Assembly: GCA_045576635.1 (NCBI GenBank)
Contig: JAZNGT010000035.1
Span: forward strand, 1 to 64,000
Length of the DNA stretch: 64,000 bases
Reading direction: 5' to 3'
Source of the DNA: Congzhengia sp045576635
GTDB lineage: Bacteria > Bacillota > Clostridia > UBA1381 > UBA9506
Below the pieces are notes generated by a model. It worked only from the letters and a program-made list of their open reading frames with translations, was not told where the DNA came from and did not search any database. Positions 34,168-41,828 of this stretch are shown here, in pieces. Every line of letters starts with the position of its first letter. Position 1 is the first letter of the stretch. A program made the position numbers and the translations under genes.

Positions 34168-34488
34168 ATGCCGGCAATGCATATTACAAAAGAAAATTTT
34201 GATACCGAGGTTTTAAATGCCTCTGTACCTGTATTGGTAGATTTCTGGGCGCCGTGGTGTGGTCCCTGCAAGATGGTTGGTCCCGGAATTGATGCACTCG
34301 CTGACGAGTTTTCAGGCAAAGCCAAAGTCGTAAAAGTAAACGTAGACGAAGAGGGCGAACTTGCGCTTCGTTACGGTGTGATGAGCATTCCCACCGTTTT
34401 GCTTTTTCAAAATGGCGAAATCAAAGACAAAAGCGTAGGAGCAGCAGCAAAAAGTTTTTACGCTGACATGATTACAAAATTACTCTAA
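34168..34488 (+). CDS. trxA: Thioredoxin
   Basis: A 106-residue thiol-disulfide oxidoreductase with the active site WAPWCGPCKMVGP (WCGPC near residues 29-33), the cis-proline loop SIPTVLLFQNG, and a normal thioredoxin length. The ATG at 34168 lies 9 nt after AAAGGAG; an in-frame GTG at 34159 is too close to the site. It heads a run with yhbY, nadD, yqeK/rsfS and leuS, separated by only 10-24 bp each. Confidence 0.93.
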   Translation: MPAMHITKENFDTEVLNASVPVLVDFWAPWCGPCKMVGPGIDALADEFSGKAKVVKVNVDEEGELALRYGVMSIPTVLLFQNGEIKDKSVGAAAKSFYADMITKLL

Positions 34489-34504
34489 CAAAAGGCGGAC
34501 CTTT

Positions 34505-34801
34505 ATGATTACAAGCAAACAACGTGCGCGTCTTCGCGCGCTGGCAAACGGACTTACCTCGATTTGCCAGATTGGAAAAGACGGCATTACAGATAACTTA
34601 ATAAAACAACTTGACGATGCGTTAAATGCAAGAGAACTTGTAAAGGCAAATGTGCTCGAAAACGCCCCCATCACCGCAAGAGAGGCGTGCGATGAACTTG
34701 CTAACATTTTAACCGCCGAACCTGTGCAGGTCATCGGCAAAAAGTTTGTGCTTTACCGCATGGCAAGAGACGAAAAGAAACGGACAATTGTCTTAAAATA
34801 G
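34505..34801 (+). CDS. yhbY: YhbY-family ribosome-assembly RNA-binding protein
   Basis: A 98-residue protein made of a single CRS1-YhbY (CRM) domain: QRARLRALANGLTSICQIGK (4-23), then LVKANVLENAPIT and VIGKKFVLYR. YhbY associates with pre-50S ribosomal particles. The position before nadD-yqeK-rsfS is the usual Firmicute order. Start ATG follows AGGCGGAC. Confidence 0.92.
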   Translation: MITSKQRARLRALANGLTSICQIGKDGITDNLIKQLDDALNARELVKANVLENAPITAREACDELANILTAEPVQVIGKKFVLYRMARDEKKRTIVLK

Positions 34802-34825
34802 TCCTTTGATACGAAAGGAGCCTGT

Positions 34826-35422
34826 ATGAAAAAAATCGGGCTTTTTGGCGGGACGTGTGACCCCATTCACGAAGGGCACATAAACCTTGCACTTCGTGTT
34901 TTGGATACGTTTTCGCTTGACGAGATTATCTTTATCCCCGCTGGGAATCCGCCGCACAAAGAAAGCGGCGTATCTTCCGACAAACTGCACCGCTATCGCA
35001 TGACAGAGATTGCAACAGCGCATATTCCGCGCTTTTCGGTTTCGGATTATGAGATTAAAAAAACAGAAAAAAATTATTCGTACCATACCATATCGCATTT
35101 TAAGGCGCTCTATCCCGATGACGAAATTTATTTTATCGTAGGCGGCGACTCGTTTTACGATTTTCCAAAGTGGTACAACTACAAAGAACTTGTTTTTATG
35201 TGCCCCTTTATTGTGGCGTCTCGTCCCGGCGTTTTAAAAGAGCAGTATTTCGAGCGTTTTAAGGGCGACGATATTCCGCCCCGTGTACTTTATTTAAACG
35301 ATGTGGCGTTCGATATTTCGTCGACTGACATAAGAAAAAAACTAAAAATGAGTGCGCTTGAAGATGGTCTTTTAGCACCGGAAGTACTTGATTATATAAA
35401 AGCAAACAATCTTTATACGTAG
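34826..35422 (+). CDS. nadD: Nicotinate-nucleotide adenylyltransferase
   Basis: A 198-residue enzyme making deamido-NAD from NaMN and ATP. GLFGGTCDPIHEGHINLAL (5-23) contains the HxGH nucleotidyltransferase motif; FIPAGNPPHK binds the nicotinate; FDISSTDIRKKL near residue 170 is the ISSTxxR motif. Length is typical. It is followed 9 bp later by the yqeK/rsfS fusion. Confidence 0.95.
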   Translation: MKKIGLFGGTCDPIHEGHINLALRVLDTFSLDEIIFIPAGNPPHKESGVSSDKLHRYRMTEIATAHIPRFSVSDYEIKKTEKNYSYHTISHFKALYPDDEIYFIVGGDSFYDFPKWYNYKELVFMCPFIVASRPGVLKEQYFERFKGDDIPPRVLYLNDVAFDISSTDIRKKLKMSALEDGLLAPEVLDYIKANNLYT

Positions 35423-35431
35423 GAGCCTTAC

Positions 35432-36379
35432 ATGACCACCGTACAAATGAAAGAAAAACTGAAAGAGATTCTCTCCGAACACCGCTATACCCATTCTATC
35501 GGCGTAATGGAAGCCGCAATGAAAATGGCACAGCGTTTCGGTGTAGATGAAGAAAAGGCTGAACTTGCCGGTCTTTTGCATGACTGCGCAAAGCAAATCG
35601 AAAAGACAGAGCAACTTAACATGTGCGATTTACTTCACATTCCATTAGACGATGTAAAGCGCGAAAATCCCGGTCTTTTGCACGCAGAACTCGGCGCTGT
35701 TTTGGCAGAAACAGATTTTGGTATACAAGATGCAGAAATTTTAGACGCCATCCGCTTTCATACGCTGGCGCGTGCCAATATGACGCCCCTTGAAAAAATA
35801 TTATATCTTGCCGATATGATTGAAAAAAACAGAAAGCCCTTTCCCGGTTTGGAAGACTTGCGTGCGCTGTGCGAAAAAGATCTTGATGAAGCAACTTTAT
35901 ACGGTCTCGAACTTACCATCGCACACGTTGCAAGAAAAGGGCGCATTTTACATACACAAACTATGGAAGCAGAAGCGTATTACCGAAATCTTCTTCATAA
36001 GGAGGCATATCATATGGAACCTTTCAGCACACTGGACAAGGCGCAAAAGTGCGTGAAAATTTTAGACGCAAAAAAAGCCACCGATATTGAACTTCTTCAA
36101 ATTTCGGACCTTACTACACTGGCAGATTATTTTGTAATTTGTACCGGTAATTCTTCTACGCAGGTAAAGGCACTTGCCGACGCAGTAGAAGACGAATTTG
36201 AAAAACTGGATATAAAGCCTTACTCCCGCGAGGGAAAAGACGGCTTAAACTGGGTACTTTTAGATTATGGCGATGTAATTATACACATCTTTTATAAAGA
36301 AACGCGCGAATTCTACGGTCTTGAAAAACTGTGGAGTGACGCTGAAAAGATTGACATTTCTGAAATCGTAAACGACTAA
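35432..36379 (+). CDS. In-frame YqeK (HD-domain Ap4A hydrolase)-RsfS (ribosome silencing factor) fusion
   Basis: A single 315-codon frame. Residues 1-190 are YqeK: an HD-domain phosphohydrolase with HRYTHSIGVMEAAM, LLHDCAKQ (HD pair) and RFHTLARANMTPLEKILYLAD; YqeK splits diadenosine tetraphosphate symmetrically. Residues 195-315 are RsfS, which binds ribosomal protein L14 and blocks subunit joining: ADYFVICTGNSSTQVKALAD and LLDYGDVIIHIFYKETREFY. In most Firmicutes these are two genes. Here no stop separates them, but the linker codons contain GGAGG (36001-36005) and an ATG (36014), so RsfS may also be made alone. Between nadD and leuS, the usual locus. Confidence 0.85.
   Translation: MTTVQMKEKLKEILSEHRYTHSIGVMEAAMKMAQRFGVDEEKAELAGLLHDCAKQIEKTEQLNMCDLLHIPLDDVKRENPGLLHAELGAVLAETDFGIQDAEILDAIRFHTLARANMTPLEKILYLADMIEKNRKPFPGLEDLRALCEKDLDEATLYGLELTIAHVARKGRILHTQTMEAEAYYRNLLHKEAYHMEPFSTLDKAQKCVKILDAKKATDIELLQISDLTTLADYFVICTGNSSTQVKALADAVEDEFEKLDIKPYSREGKDGLNWVLLDYGDVIIHIFYKETREFYGLEKLWSDAEKIDISEIVND
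36001..36016 (+). promoter_or_regulatory. Internal Shine-Dalgarno and start codon for RsfS within the fusion gene
   Basis: GGAGG (36001-36005), 8 nt, ATG (36014-36016), in frame with the fusion at codon 195. The residues encoded by this linker are not part of either domain. It is the same arrangement as an ordinary gene start, minus the preceding stop codon. Confidence 0.7.
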
Positions 36380-36402
36380 ATTCATACATTTGGAGGCTAT
36401 CA

Positions 36403-38814
36403 ATGGAGTACAATTTTAAAGAGATTGAAAAAAAATGGCAAGACAAATGGTACAAAGAAAATACCTTTGCCGCAAAAGATGATTTTTCGCTTCCCAAGTT
36501 CTATGGGTTGGTAGAATTTCCCTACCCCTCCGGTCAGGGACTGCACGTAGGACACCCCAGAAGTTATACCGCGTTGGATATCATTGCAAGAAAAAAACGT
36601 ATGGAAGGCTATAACGTATTATATCCCATGGGTTGGGATGCGTTTGGTCTGCCCACCGAAAACTATGCAATCAAAAATAAAATTCACCCGAGAATCGTAA
36701 CGGAAAACAACATCAATAACTTTAAGCGTCAACTTCAAAGCATTGGTTTTTCGTTCGACTGGACAAAGGAAATTTCCACCACAGATGAGCGCTACTATAA
36801 GTGGACGCAGTGGATTTTCTTACAACTTTTCAAAAAAGGCCTCGCCTACAAGCAGGAAATGCCCATTAACTGGTGTACCAGTTGTAAAGTAGGTCTTGCA
36901 AACGAAGAAGTTGTAAACGGCGTTTGCGAGCGCTGCGGCAGCGAAGTTGTACAGAAAAACAAGAGCCAGTGGATGCTCAAAATTACAGAGTATGCACAGC
37001 GCTTAATTGATGACATCAAAGACCTTGACTACATAGAAAAAGTAAAAACCCAGCAGGTAAACTGGATTGGTCGCTCCGAGGGCGCAGAACTTGACTTTAA
37101 AATTGAAGGTTTAGACGATTCTGTACGCGTATATACCACACGCGCCGACACGTTGTTTGGTGCAACGTATATGGTGCTTTCGCCTGAGCACAAACTCATC
37201 GAAACGCACAAAGACAAAATCGAAAATATGGACGAAGTACGCGCGTATCAGAAAGAAGCAGCGAAAAAGTCTGAATTTGAGCGTACCGAACTTTCCAAAG
37301 AAAAAACCGGCGTTTGCTTAAAAGGAATTTTAGCAGTAAACCCCGTAAATGACGAAAAAATCCCCGTATTTATTTCGGACTATGTCTTAACGAGTTACGG
37401 CACCGGTGCAATTATGGCAGTTCCGGCGCACGATGACCGCGACTGGGAATTTGCAAAGAAATTTAATCTCCCCATCGTTGAAGTTGTGGCAGGCGGTAAA
37501 GACGTACAAAGCGAGGCTTACACCGACACATACAGCGGAAAAATGGTAAATTCCGGCTTTTTAAACGGTTTGGAAGTAAAAGATGCAATTTCTAAAATGA
37601 TTGCATTTTTAGAAGAAAAAGGCATCGGTACCAAAAAAGTAAACTATAAACTCCGTGACTGGGTGTTCTCACGTCAAAGATATTGGGGCGAGCCGATTCC
37701 GCTTGTTTTCTGTGAAAAATGCGGTTGGGTTCCGCTTCCGGAAGAAGAACTTCCGCTTATGCTCCCCGAAACCGATAACTTTGAACCCGGCGAAAACGGT
37801 GAATCTCCCTTGGCGAAAATGACAGACTGGGTTGCTACCACATGTCCGCACTGCGGCGCGCCCGCAAAGCGCGAAACCGATACCATGCCCCAGTGGGCAG
37901 GTTCATCCTGGTATTTCCTGCGCTACATTGATCCCGAAAACGATTCTGCTTTGGCAGCAACTGAAAAATTAAATTACTGGCTCCCGGTTGACTGGTATAA
38001 CGGCGGTATGGAGCATACAACGCTTCACCTTTTGTATTCAAGATTCTGGCACAAATTCTTATATGATATCGGTGTAGTTTCTACGCCCGAGCCGTACGCA
38101 AAACGTACCTCGCACGGTATGATTTTAGGCGAAAATGGCGAAAAAATGTCGAAATCCCGCGGAAACGTGGTAAATCCCGATGATATGGTAAATGACTTTG
38201 GTGCAGACACATTCCGTACGTACGAAATGTTTATCGGTGCATTTGACCAGTCTACTCCGTGGTCGATAAACGGCGTAAAGGGTTGTTACCGCTTTATTGA
38301 GCGTGTGTGGAATTTAATGGGTATTTTAACCGACGAAGAAGGTCTTTCTCATGATATGGAAAAAGCCTTCCATAAGACCATCAAAAAGGTGTCGGAAGAC
38401 TACGATAAGATGAAGTTTAATACAGGTATCGCGGCTTTGATGGCGCTCATTAACGACATCTATAAAAAAGGCAGCATTACACGCGGAGAACTGAAAATCT
38501 TTATTACTCTGTTAAACCCCGCAGCACCGCATCTTACAGAAGAAATGTGGGTAATGGCAGGTTTTGACGGTTTCTTACACGAAACCGAATGGCCGAAGTA
38601 CGACGAAAGCAAAACGATTGACGATACCGTTGAAATCGTGGCGCAGATTAACGGCAAAGTAAAAGATAAAATCGTGCTTTCTGCAAACCTTTCACGCGAG
38701 GAAATGGAAAAAGCAGCACTCGAAAACGAAAAAATCAAAGCACTTATCGAGGGAAAAGAAATTGCAAAAGTGATTTGCGTTCCCGGTAAACTTGTAAATA
38801 TCGTTGTAAAATAA
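36403..38814 (+). CDS. leuS: Leucyl-tRNA synthetase
   Basis: An 803-residue class Ia synthetase with a CP1 editing domain. FPYPSGQGLHVGHPRSYTA (about 45-63) includes the HIGH motif HVGH; the editing site has TTRADTLFGATY and AHDDRDWEFA; KMSKSRGN near residue 582 is the KMSKS loop; the C-terminal domain ends with GKVKDKI. Several Cys pairs (CEKCGW, CPHCGA) form zinc knuckles. It closes the yhbY-nadD-yqeK-rsfS-leuS cluster; start ATG follows GGAGG. No T-box leader: the previous stop is only 23 bp away. Confidence 0.97.
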   Translation: MEYNFKEIEKKWQDKWYKENTFAAKDDFSLPKFYGLVEFPYPSGQGLHVGHPRSYTALDIIARKKRMEGYNVLYPMGWDAFGLPTENYAIKNKIHPRIVTENNINNFKRQLQSIGFSFDWTKEISTTDERYYKWTQWIFLQLFKKGLAYKQEMPINWCTSCKVGLANEEVVNGVCERCGSEVVQKNKSQWMLKITEYAQRLIDDIKDLDYIEKVKTQQVNWIGRSEGAELDFKIEGLDDSVRVYTTRADTLFGATYMVLSPEHKLIETHKDKIENMDEVRAYQKEAAKKSEFERTELSKEKTGVCLKGILAVNPVNDEKIPVFISDYVLTSYGTGAIMAVPAHDDRDWEFAKKFNLPIVEVVAGGKDVQSEAYTDTYSGKMVNSGFLNGLEVKDAISKMIAFLEEKGIGTKKVNYKLRDWVFSRQRYWGEPIPLVFCEKCGWVPLPEEELPLMLPETDNFEPGENGESPLAKMTDWVATTCPHCGAPAKRETDTMPQWAGSSWYFLRYIDPENDSALAATEKLNYWLPVDWYNGGMEHTTLHLLYSRFWHKFLYDIGVVSTPEPYAKRTSHGMILGENGEKMSKSRGNVVNPDDMVNDFGADTFRTYEMFIGAFDQSTPWSINGVKGCYRFIERVWNLMGILTDEEGLSHDMEKAFHKTIKKVSEDYDKMKFNTGIAALMALINDIYKKGSITRGELKIFITLLNPAAPHLTEEMWVMAGFDGFLHETEWPKYDESKTIDDTVEIVAQINGKVKDKIVLSANLSREEMEKAALENEKIKALIEGKEIAKVICVPGKLVNIVVK

Positions 38815-38820
38815 AAAGCG

Positions 38821-38856
38821 TTTGGCTGTGGCTTTTGCCGCAGCCAAATTTGTTTT
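38821..38856 (+). terminator. Probable terminator between leuS and the Ppx/GppA gene
   Basis: TTTGGCTGTGG (38821-38831) pairs with CCGCAGCCAAA (38838-38848), with one wobble, then TTTGTTTT. The U-tract is imperfect, so read-through into the next gene is possible. Confidence 0.55.
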
Positions 38857-38867
38857 GGGAGGATAAC

Positions 38868-39749
38868 ATGCGCTACGCAGTTTTAGATACCGGCTCAAAT
38901 ACCATACGTTTGGGCATATATGAATATGAAAACAATTCGCTTACTGAAATTTATAATCAAGCGATTTTTGCAAATTTAGCGGGATATATAAATAATAATA
39001 CACTCGCGCCAGACGGCATTATCGCATGTGCAGATGCAATTAAAGTACACCAAAAAACAGCCGCTGAATATGGTGTGAAATTACATCCCTTTGCAACTGC
39101 TGCTATCCGAAACGCCGAAAACACCGAAGAAATTGTAGAAAGCGTTACGCGCCTTACAGGAGAGACGTTAGATGTTTTAACCGGCGAGGAAGAGGCGCTT
39201 TTTAGTTTTTACGGTGCACGCGAGGATTTCCCCGTTGAAAGTGGCGTTTTAGCCGACGTTGGCGGCGGAAGCAGTGAAATCATTGCGTTTTCAGGCACTT
39301 CTCCCACTTCTTTGCTTTCTGTTCCGTGGGGCTCTAAAAACATCGGGCGCACATTTTCAAAACATGCAATCCCCACAAAAGCAGAAGGGGACGCGATGCA
39401 AAACGCCATTTTGGAGTGTCTTTCGAAAAAGCAAGAATTTACAGAATTAAAAACAAAAAATCTTTGCATTGTAGGTGGCGGTGTACGTGCCTCGCTTTCG
39501 CTTTTGCGTGCGTTTTTAGGCGAAGAGTCTATTTCGGGTTCATCGCTTAACCGCTTGATTTCTGTTATTTTAGAAAATCCCAATAAAGCGGAGGATATCA
39601 TTTTAAAAACCGTACCGAAACGGAAAGATACCATCTGCCCTGCACTTTTTATCTACAAAGCGCTTGCGGACTTTTTCGGTTCATCCGATATTTTTGTTTC
39701 GGACAAAGGCATAAAAGAGGGATATATCTTAAAAAAACTCATAAAATAA
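38868..39749 (+). CDS. Ppx/GppA-family exopolyphosphatase-like phosphatase
   Basis: A 293-residue protein of the actin-like ATPase fold. AVLDTGSNTIRLGIYEY (about 4-20) is the first phosphate loop, TGEEEALFSFYGAR and LADVGGGSSEIIAF the second. It equals one Ppx/GppA domain without the C-terminal HD extension, so it hydrolyses polyphosphate or (p)ppGpp ends; which is uncertain. The ATG at 38868 follows GGGAGGATAAC. Confidence 0.85.
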   Translation: MRYAVLDTGSNTIRLGIYEYENNSLTEIYNQAIFANLAGYINNNTLAPDGIIACADAIKVHQKTAAEYGVKLHPFATAAIRNAENTEEIVESVTRLTGETLDVLTGEEEALFSFYGAREDFPVESGVLADVGGGSSEIIAFSGTSPTSLLSVPWGSKNIGRTFSKHAIPTKAEGDAMQNAILECLSKKQEFTELKTKNLCIVGGGVRASLSLLRAFLGEESISGSSLNRLISVILENPNKAEDIILKTVPKRKDTICPALFIYKALADFFGSSDIFVSDKGIKEGYILKKLIK

Positions 39750-39778
39750 TGTGTTCTATAATTTTAACACTTATGTTA

Positions 39779-39806
39779 TTGTTTTTTAATATATTCATAG
39801 TATAAT
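39779..39806 (+). promoter_or_regulatory. Possible promoter of the GerMN lipoprotein gene
   Basis: TTGTTT (39779-39784), 16 nt, TATAAT (39801-39806). A CATAGTAT overlapping the -10 could be a poor sigma-E element. Confidence 0.45.
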
Positions 39807-39849
39807 AAAAATGAGAAATGATACGTTTTAAGCAAAGGAGGTTTATGCC

Positions 39850-40773
39850 ATGAAACGATTTTTCGCACTTGTTTCAGTAGTGCTGCTTACGACATCTCTA
39901 CTCCTTACCGGTTGTTTTGGAAACAATCAGGTGAGTGAGTCAGACATTTCTTCTGTGAATGTGTATTACATCAGTGAAAGTGGCTCTGATTTGGTTGCTG
40001 ATACCATTTCGGTTCCCGATATTTCTAAAAAAGGACAAATTAAATTTTTAGTGGAACAACTGATTCATCCCCCAGTGGGAAAAGTGAGCCCTTTAAGCCG
40101 CGACACAAAACTTCGTTCGGTTTCGCTGAAAGACGAAATCGCAGTGGTTGACTTTTCGGACGACTTTATGAATATTGACGAGTTGAAACTTACACTTGCT
40201 CCCGTTTCGGTTGCAAAAACACTCTGCGGTCTTTCCTTTGTTTCGGGTGTTGAAATTCTTGTAGAGGGCGAGCCCGTAACCGGTATTGACGGAAAACCTA
40301 TTGGCGTTATTTTAGAAAGCGACCTCGTTTTAGGTGACGCCGGCGCGTCAAAAGATTCAGAAGTTTCTTTCGTTTTATATTTCAGTAATGAGTCGGCTGA
40401 ATTTTTAGTGCCTGAACGCAGAACGGTAAAACTTACCAAAGGCGATACCGTTGAAAAAGCCGTTTTAGATGCACTTATAAAAGGCCCCGAAGAATCGAAT
40501 CATTCCAAAACCGTACCGCCCGAAACAAAACTTTTGTCCGTCGAAACAAAAGATAACGTTTGCTTTGTAAACCTTTCGAAAGAGTTTGTAAACAAACATT
40601 CCGGCGGAGTTGCGGCAGAACAACTTACGGTTTACTCCATTGTAAACTCGCTTACTGAACTCGGTACAGTAGACAAGGTGCAGTTTTTAATCGAGGGCGA
40701 GAAAAAAGAAGAATTTATTCACATGGTCTTTAACGAGCCCATCGTTCGAAACAAATCTATTATAAGACAATAA
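39850..40773 (+). CDS. gerM: GerMN-domain lipoprotein
   Basis: A 307-residue secreted lipoprotein. Signal peptide with lipobox LLLTGC (Cys22). Two tandem GerMN domains follow: about 30-160 (VADTISVPDISKKGQIKFLV, then DEIAVVDFSDDF) and about 175-300 (KLTKGDTVEKAVLDALIKGP, then NVCFVNLSKEFV). The same two-domain layout is seen in GerM, which in B. subtilis is a sigma-E product needed at engulfment. The gene is monocistronic, with AAAGGAGG 8 nt before the ATG. Confidence 0.85.
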   Translation: MKRFFALVSVVLLTTSLLLTGCFGNNQVSESDISSVNVYYISESGSDLVADTISVPDISKKGQIKFLVEQLIHPPVGKVSPLSRDTKLRSVSLKDEIAVVDFSDDFMNIDELKLTLAPVSVAKTLCGLSFVSGVEILVEGEPVTGIDGKPIGVILESDLVLGDAGASKDSEVSFVLYFSNESAEFLVPERRTVKLTKGDTVEKAVLDALIKGPEESNHSKTVPPETKLLSVETKDNVCFVNLSKEFVNKHSGGVAAEQLTVYSIVNSLTELGTVDKVQFLIEGEKKEEFIHMVFNEPIVRNKSIIRQ

Positions 40774-40777
40774 GATA

Positions 40778-40806
40778 AAGGCGCCTTATCCGGCGCCTTG
40801 TTTTTA
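40778..40806 (+). terminator. Terminator of the GerMN gene
   Basis: AAGGCGCC/GGCGCCTT (8-bp stem, loop TTATCC) followed by GTTTTTA. Confidence 0.88.
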
Positions 40807-40832
40807 TAGACCTAAAAGGATGCGTGATACAT

Positions 40833-41774
40833 ATGAAACATAACCTTTCTCTGATTTACAGGTTAGGATTTTTAATTTTATCTCTTTGGGCAATTTTAGA
40901 AAACGCCTTTTTTTCGGTTGCTGACCTGATTTTCTCCTTTGGAGAACTTTCTGTTTTGGTAGACACATTATGCTTTTTCTGCATTTTTGTGGTGTTTTTA
41001 TTTTCCATATTCGGAAATGTTTCTTCCTTATTTTTACGGTTTAAAGGCGTTTTGACTGCGCTTTCGGCTTTTGTTTTGGCGTTAAATTTTTCTATCTGGT
41101 TTATGCCGGGGGCAGCAAACTGGGTTTTGGGCGTTCTGCTCCCCTTTCTTATGCTTTTAGACTGGCTTTTGTTTGACAAAAAAGGTGCATTTCGTCTTTT
41201 AGACCCTCTCTATTGGCTACTGGGACTTGTGCTGCTTTATGCACTTTGGGCGCTCCTTTCGGGGCAGTTTTTCTCGCTTTCTTCTTTGCTTTCCTTCTTC
41301 GGCGGAAAAGACGGTCTGCTTTCTACACTGTTAACATTTTTGGCAGCAGGTGCCCTTATGTATCTTTTAGACAGGCTATGCTCCGGAAACAAACGCGCAA
41401 CCTTTTGGAATTTGTTCGCATTTCTTTACAGAATTTTGTTTTTGCTTTTAACCGCTCGCGCGCTTTGGGAAAATGCATGGTATAGTTTAAAATATATGTT
41501 TTTCAGCCTGAAAGATATCCATGTGCTGCTTTGTTCTTTAAACTTTTTATGTATTTTATTGATTTTAATTGTTGCACTTGTAAAATACAGAAACCTTTCC
41601 TTTAAGTCACCTTTTGCAAAGATAAAAGGCGCGCTTACGGTATGTTCCGTTTTACTGCTTTTATATTATCACGGCTTGAAAGGACACAGCGTATCTTTCT
41701 ACGAAATTTTATGGAGTGTGTCTCCTGCAATGATGGTTTTAGACTTCATTTTGTTCGACATAAAAAGAAAATAA
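40833..41774 (+). CDS. Unrecognised polytopic membrane protein with internal duplication
   Basis: A 313-residue protein with about eight hydrophobic segments; I do not recognise the family. It consists of two homologous halves. Half one starts LIYRLGFLILSLWAILENAF and ends MLLDWLLFDKKG; half two starts FLYRILFLLLTARALWENAW and ends MMVLDFILFDIKRK. Between, FRFKGVLTAL in one matches FAKIKGALTV in the other. Each half has about four helices and a short GKIKG-type basic loop; the region linking them (about 120-185) holds further helices. The ATG at 40833 follows AAAGGATG at 10 nt. Flanked by terminators on both sides, hence monocistronic. No active-site residues stand out; a transporter or assembly factor cannot be told apart. 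Confidence 0.75.
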   Translation: MKHNLSLIYRLGFLILSLWAILENAFFSVADLIFSFGELSVLVDTLCFFCIFVVFLFSIFGNVSSLFLRFKGVLTALSAFVLALNFSIWFMPGAANWVLGVLLPFLMLLDWLLFDKKGAFRLLDPLYWLLGLVLLYALWALLSGQFFSLSSLLSFFGGKDGLLSTLLTFLAAGALMYLLDRLCSGNKRATFWNLFAFLYRILFLLLTARALWENAWYSLKYMFFSLKDIHVLLCSLNFLCILLILIVALVKYRNLSFKSPFAKIKGALTVCSVLLLLYYHGLKGHSVSFYEILWSVSPAMMVLDFILFDIKRK

Positions 41775-41782
41775 ACTTACAT

Positions 41783-41819
41783 AAAAAAGGACGAAAGCTT
41801 ATCGCTTTCGTCCTTTTTT
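41783..41819. terminator. Bidirectional terminator between the membrane protein and purL
   Basis: A perfect 16-bp stem AAAAAAGGACGAAAGC/GCTTTCGTCCTTTTTT, loop TTATC. Confidence 0.9.
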
Positions 41820-41828
41820 ATTGTATGA

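Noticed and set aside
36380..36402. T-box leader before leuS
   Set aside because: The spacer is only 23 bp.
40856..41179. Long antisense frame within the duplicated membrane protein
   Set aside because: It is the mirror of hydrophobic codons and has no start signal; the same holds for the long antisense frames in rpoD, purL and the NhaC gene.
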